Shown: one piece after another, positions 5,912 through 7,521 of the stretch
Position numbering within the stretch: the stretch's first letter is position 1
Layout of the letters: every line of letters begins with the position of its first letter
Source of the DNA: JBOGJI01 sp050747865
GTDB lineage: Bacteria > Acidobacteriota > Thermoanaerobaculia > Multivoradales > JAHEKO01
DNA: 7,521 nt
Assembly: GCA_050747865.1 (NCBI GenBank)
Contig: JBOGJI010000129.1
Coordinates: 1 to 7,521 of the forward strand
Direction: 5' to 3'
Position numbers and translations under genes: made by a program
The notes under the pieces: generated by a model
The model's database searches: none
Seen by the model: only the letters and a program-made list of their open reading frames with translations
What the model was told of the DNA's origin: nothing

Positions 5912-6922
5912 TCAGCGTGTGGCGGGGCGGGCGCTGAGCATGTCGCGCCACGCGCTGGCCCATGTGTGGTCGCGCAGGGTCCGCGCGCGGCCGGCGCGGC
6001 GGATCCGCTCGGCCTGCTCGGGATGGTCGAGGAGGCGGCCTACGGCAGCCACCAGGCCGTCCTCGTCTTCGAAGCCGACCAGCTCTTCGTCGAACACGAA
6101 GTAGGGCTCTACCGCCGGGTCGCGGTTGGTCACCACCAGCGCGCCCGCGGCGGTGAAGTCGAACAGGCTGGGCTTGATCAGTGGATCCCCATGCAGGCCG
6201 CGGTGGAAGACCACGACGCAGCGGGCCGAGGCCAGCGCCGCCAGCGAATCCTCGCCGAACGTGAGCCCGCGACTCTGCAGACCGTGCTCCTCCCAGCTCT
6301 CGCCGTAGAGGTGCAGTCGGAAGGCGCCAGCCAGGCGCCTCACCGGCGCCACCCGATCCGCGTGGGCGTGCCCCATCACCAGCACCTCGCAGTCGAGCTC
6401 CGGGCGGGCGACCGCCGGCCGGAAGAACTCCGGATTGGTGCCGAACCGTAGCGGCCCCGCGGTCACGCCCAGCCCCTCGTAGCGCGCCACCGTCGGTGGA
6501 TGGTTGGTGAGAAAGAGGTCGAACAGCGGCGCTATGTGTCGCGTCGTGGTCTCGAAGACCGCCGGATCGGAGAGCGCGACGCCGACGAGACTCCGCGACC
6601 GGCGCAGCTCGGAGGCGACCTCCGGGCGGAACGCCAGACCGCCGGCGTTGCAGACCACGAGGTGGGGGTCGAAAGTGTCGAGCGCGGGCCCCACGATCTC
6701 GCGGCGCAGCCAGACCGGACCGGTGGTCCCGCGGTCGTAGCGCCGGCCCTCCGTGTCCAGCGCCTCCCGGTGCTCGTCGGTCGAGAACTCGTGCACCAGG
6801 GCCCCGGCCTGCCGCAACCCCAGCATCATGTGGCGCACCGTGTCGTTGGCGCCGCGCCAGTGGCCGCCGAGGTGGAAGACACGCAGCGAGGGGCCGAGCG
6901 GCGGAAGCTGTTGCGGATTCAC
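5912..6922 (-). CDS. CgeB/YkvP-like glycosyltransferase, coupled to the SLH gene
   Basis: This 336-residue protein has a GT-B layout. The N-terminal domain (about 12-150) begins LRVFHLGGHWRGANDTVRH and includes FDPHLVVCNAGG at 84-95. A linker GTNPEFFRP lies at 161-169. The C-terminal domain (about 178-330) includes LVMGHAHADR, LIKPSLFDFTAAGALVVTN at 248-266, and a final D-H-P-E ... R-R-A-G-R helix as in Pfam Glyco_trans_1_2. This matches the CgeB/YkvP group; a transferase role is inferred from family, with donor and acceptor unknown. The start is the GTG at 6922-6920: its first base is the last base of the SLH stop TAG (the string TAGTG), strongly implying coupled translation, and no separate ribosome-binding site is seen. 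The frame is open further upstream, but there it only reads the SLH gene out of phase. Its stop lies 5 bases from the stop of the convergent GT2 gene, so the two transcripts probably overlap at their 3' ends. Confidence 0.85.
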   Translation of the reverse strand: MNPQQLPPLGPSLRVFHLGGHWRGANDTVRHMMLGLRQAGALVHEFSTDEHREALDTEGRRYDRGTTGPVWLRREIVGPALDTFDPHLVVCNAGGLAFRPEVASELRRSRSLVGVALSDPAVFETTTRHIAPLFDLFLTNHPPTVARYEGLGVTAGPLRFGTNPEFFRPAVARPELDCEVLVMGHAHADRVAPVRRLAGAFRLHLYGESWEEHGLQSRGLTFGEDSLAALASARCVVVFHRGLHGDPLIKPSLFDFTAAGALVVTNRDPAVEPYFVFDEELVGFEDEDGLVAAVGRLLDHPEQAERIRRAGRARTLRDHTWASAWRDMLSARPATR

Positions 6923-7521
6923 TACGGCCCGTAGAGGGTGAGGCCGAAGGTCTTGGCGAGGAAGACGGCCATCTGGTCGCGGCTCACCGGGTTGGACGGG
7001 CAGTAGGCGCCGCTGCCGCAGCCGGCGGTGATGCCACGCGCCACCAGGTCCTCGATCCAGGCGGCGAACAGGGACGGGCAGGGTACATCGCCGAACACCC
7101 CCGTGCACGCTGGCGGCGCGTAGCCCGGGCCCTCCAGCGTCTTCAGCAGGAACACCGCCATCTGATCGCGGGTCACCGTGTTGTTCGGGCAGTAGTTGCC
7201 GCCTCCGCAGCCCGCCGTAATCCCACGGGACACCAAATCTTCGATCCAGTCGGCGAACAGCGACGGGCAGGGCACGTCGTCGAAGACTCCTGTGCACGCC
7301 GGCGGCGCGTAGCCCGAGCCCTCCAGCGCCTTGAGCAGGAACACCGGCATCTGGTCGCGGGTGTTGGCCGCCGATGGGCAATACGTGGTCGGCGCGCAGC
7401 CGCCGGTCACCCCGTGGTGCAGCAGCGTCTCGATCCACGGGTAGAACGAGCTCGCCCGCGGCACGTCCGTGAAGCTGTCGCCGATGTGCAGGGTCCAGAT
7501 CCGGGTCGGCCCTCCCGCCAG
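6922..7521 (-). CDS. C-terminal part of SLH-repeat surface protein, right copy (5' end outside window)
   Basis: The frame is open to the window edge (last complete codon at 7521-7519), so the N-terminus is missing; the GTG at 7464 is an internal codon. The visible 199 residues begin with a short lead containing WTLHIGDSF, then three units of 63, 63 and 58 codons, and end LYGP with TAG at 6924-6922. Each full unit shows F-x-D-V, W-I-E-x-L, G-[VI]-T-x-G-C, Y-C-P and T-R-D-Q-M core residues plus a P-P-A-C-T-G tail, giving four cysteines per repeat boundary. By family, SLH units anchor proteins to wall or cell-surface polymers; the cysteines suggest a disulfide-bonded, extracytoplasmic variant (inference). 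It is a closer match to the repeat consensus than its left-end paralogue. It is directly coupled to the downstream CgeB-like glycosyltransferase, suggesting that protein and enzyme are needed together. Confidence 0.87.
   Translation of the reverse strand: MAGGPTRIWTLHIGDSFTDVPRASSFYPWIETLLHHGVTGGCAPTTYCPSAANTRDQMPVFLLKALEGSGYAPPACTGVFDDVPCPSLFADWIEDLVSRGITAGCGGGNYCPNNTVTRDQMAVFLLKTLEGPGYAPPACTGVFGDVPCPSLFAAWIEDLVARGITAGCGSGAYCPSNPVSRDQMAVFLAKTFGLTLYGP
6925..7476 (-). repeat. Three tandem SLH-like coding repeats, right copy
   Basis: Read on the minus strand: unit A 7476-7288, unit B 7287-7099 (both exactly 189 bases) and unit C 7098-6925 (174 bases, up to the stop). Units B and C share VPCPSLFA, W-I-E-D-L-V and R-G-I-T-A-G-C and are the closest pair, pointing to duplication within the gene. 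Around plus-strand 7217-7245 unit B uses codons such as GAA GAT TTG and GGG ATT ACG where unit C uses GAG GAC CTG and GGC ATC ACC, so the copies have diverged at silent sites. The array is the inverted counterpart of the left array at 386-988. Confidence 0.85.

Noticed and set aside
5896..5914. Small stem-loop between the convergent stop codons as a bidirectional terminator
   Set aside because: Only 6 bp including one wobble pair, loop of 7, and no T-run on either strand; too weak to call.
6922..7438. Extension of the CgeB-like frame upstream to give a 508-residue protein, or a -1 frameshift SLH-glycosyltransferase fusion
   Set aside because: The extension is the SLH repeats out of phase. 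No slippery heptamer is visible near the TAG, and the TAGTG junction explains the arrangement by ordinary coupling. The left gene pair has the same relative frame merely because the SLH repeats are homologous.
6922..7476. The 189-base repeats as a CRISPR array or mobile-element ends
   Set aside because: The repeats are continuous coding sequence with protein-level conservation and no spacers. No transposase or target-site duplication is seen.

Overview
This is a high-GC bacterial window with the ORF density and GTG starts of a high-GC genome. The C-terminal repeats of the two terminal genes have the pattern F-x-D-V ... W-I-E-x-L ... G-[IV]-T-A-G-C ... Y-C-P ... [ST]-R-D-Q-[MI]-A-V-F-L-L-K. 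This is a cysteine-bearing variant of the S-layer homology (SLH) repeat that I associate with uncultured Acidobacteriota (Thermoanaerobaculia-like lineages) and related Gram-negative groups. That placement is an inference from style, not proof; nothing here is a taxonomic marker gene.

Layout, left to right. (1) 2-991, plus strand: the C-terminal part of a large exported protein ending in three SLH-like units; its N-terminus lies outside the window. (2) 992-1098: a gap holding a strong imperfect stem-loop and a -10-like hexamer placed as for a leaderless start. (3) 1099-5906, plus strand: a compact four-gene glycan-assembly cluster made of two GT4/GT1-fold glycosyltransferases, a membrane polyprenyl-phosphate sugar-1-phosphate transferase (WbaP/EpsB type, the initiating enzyme) and a GT2 glycosyltransferase. 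(4) Minus strand, converging on it with only 5 bases between stop codons: a CgeB/YkvP-like glycosyltransferase (5912-6922). Its GTG start shares one base with the stop of (5), a second SLH-repeat protein (6922-7521, N-terminus outside the window).

How the parts may work together. The sugar-1-phosphate transferase would load a first sugar onto undecaprenyl phosphate at the inner membrane, and the cytoplasmic glycosyltransferases would extend it. No flippase, polymerase, ligase or export gene is present, so either these act from elsewhere or the product is a short oligosaccharide. The two SLH proteins are paralogues that flank the glycosyltransferase block in inverted orientation, and each is followed by a glycosyltransferase gene. 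The simplest reading is a cell-surface locus in which SLH-type surface proteins and a surface glycan are made together. Whether the glycan decorates those proteins, anchors them or is unrelated cannot be settled from sequence.

The most unusual features are the inverted paralogous SLH flanks, with exact inverted matches of 25 to 31 bp about 6.4 kb apart, and the stop/start-coupled SLH-glycosyltransferase pair on the right. I see no mobile-element gene, CRISPR array, tRNA or rRNA.
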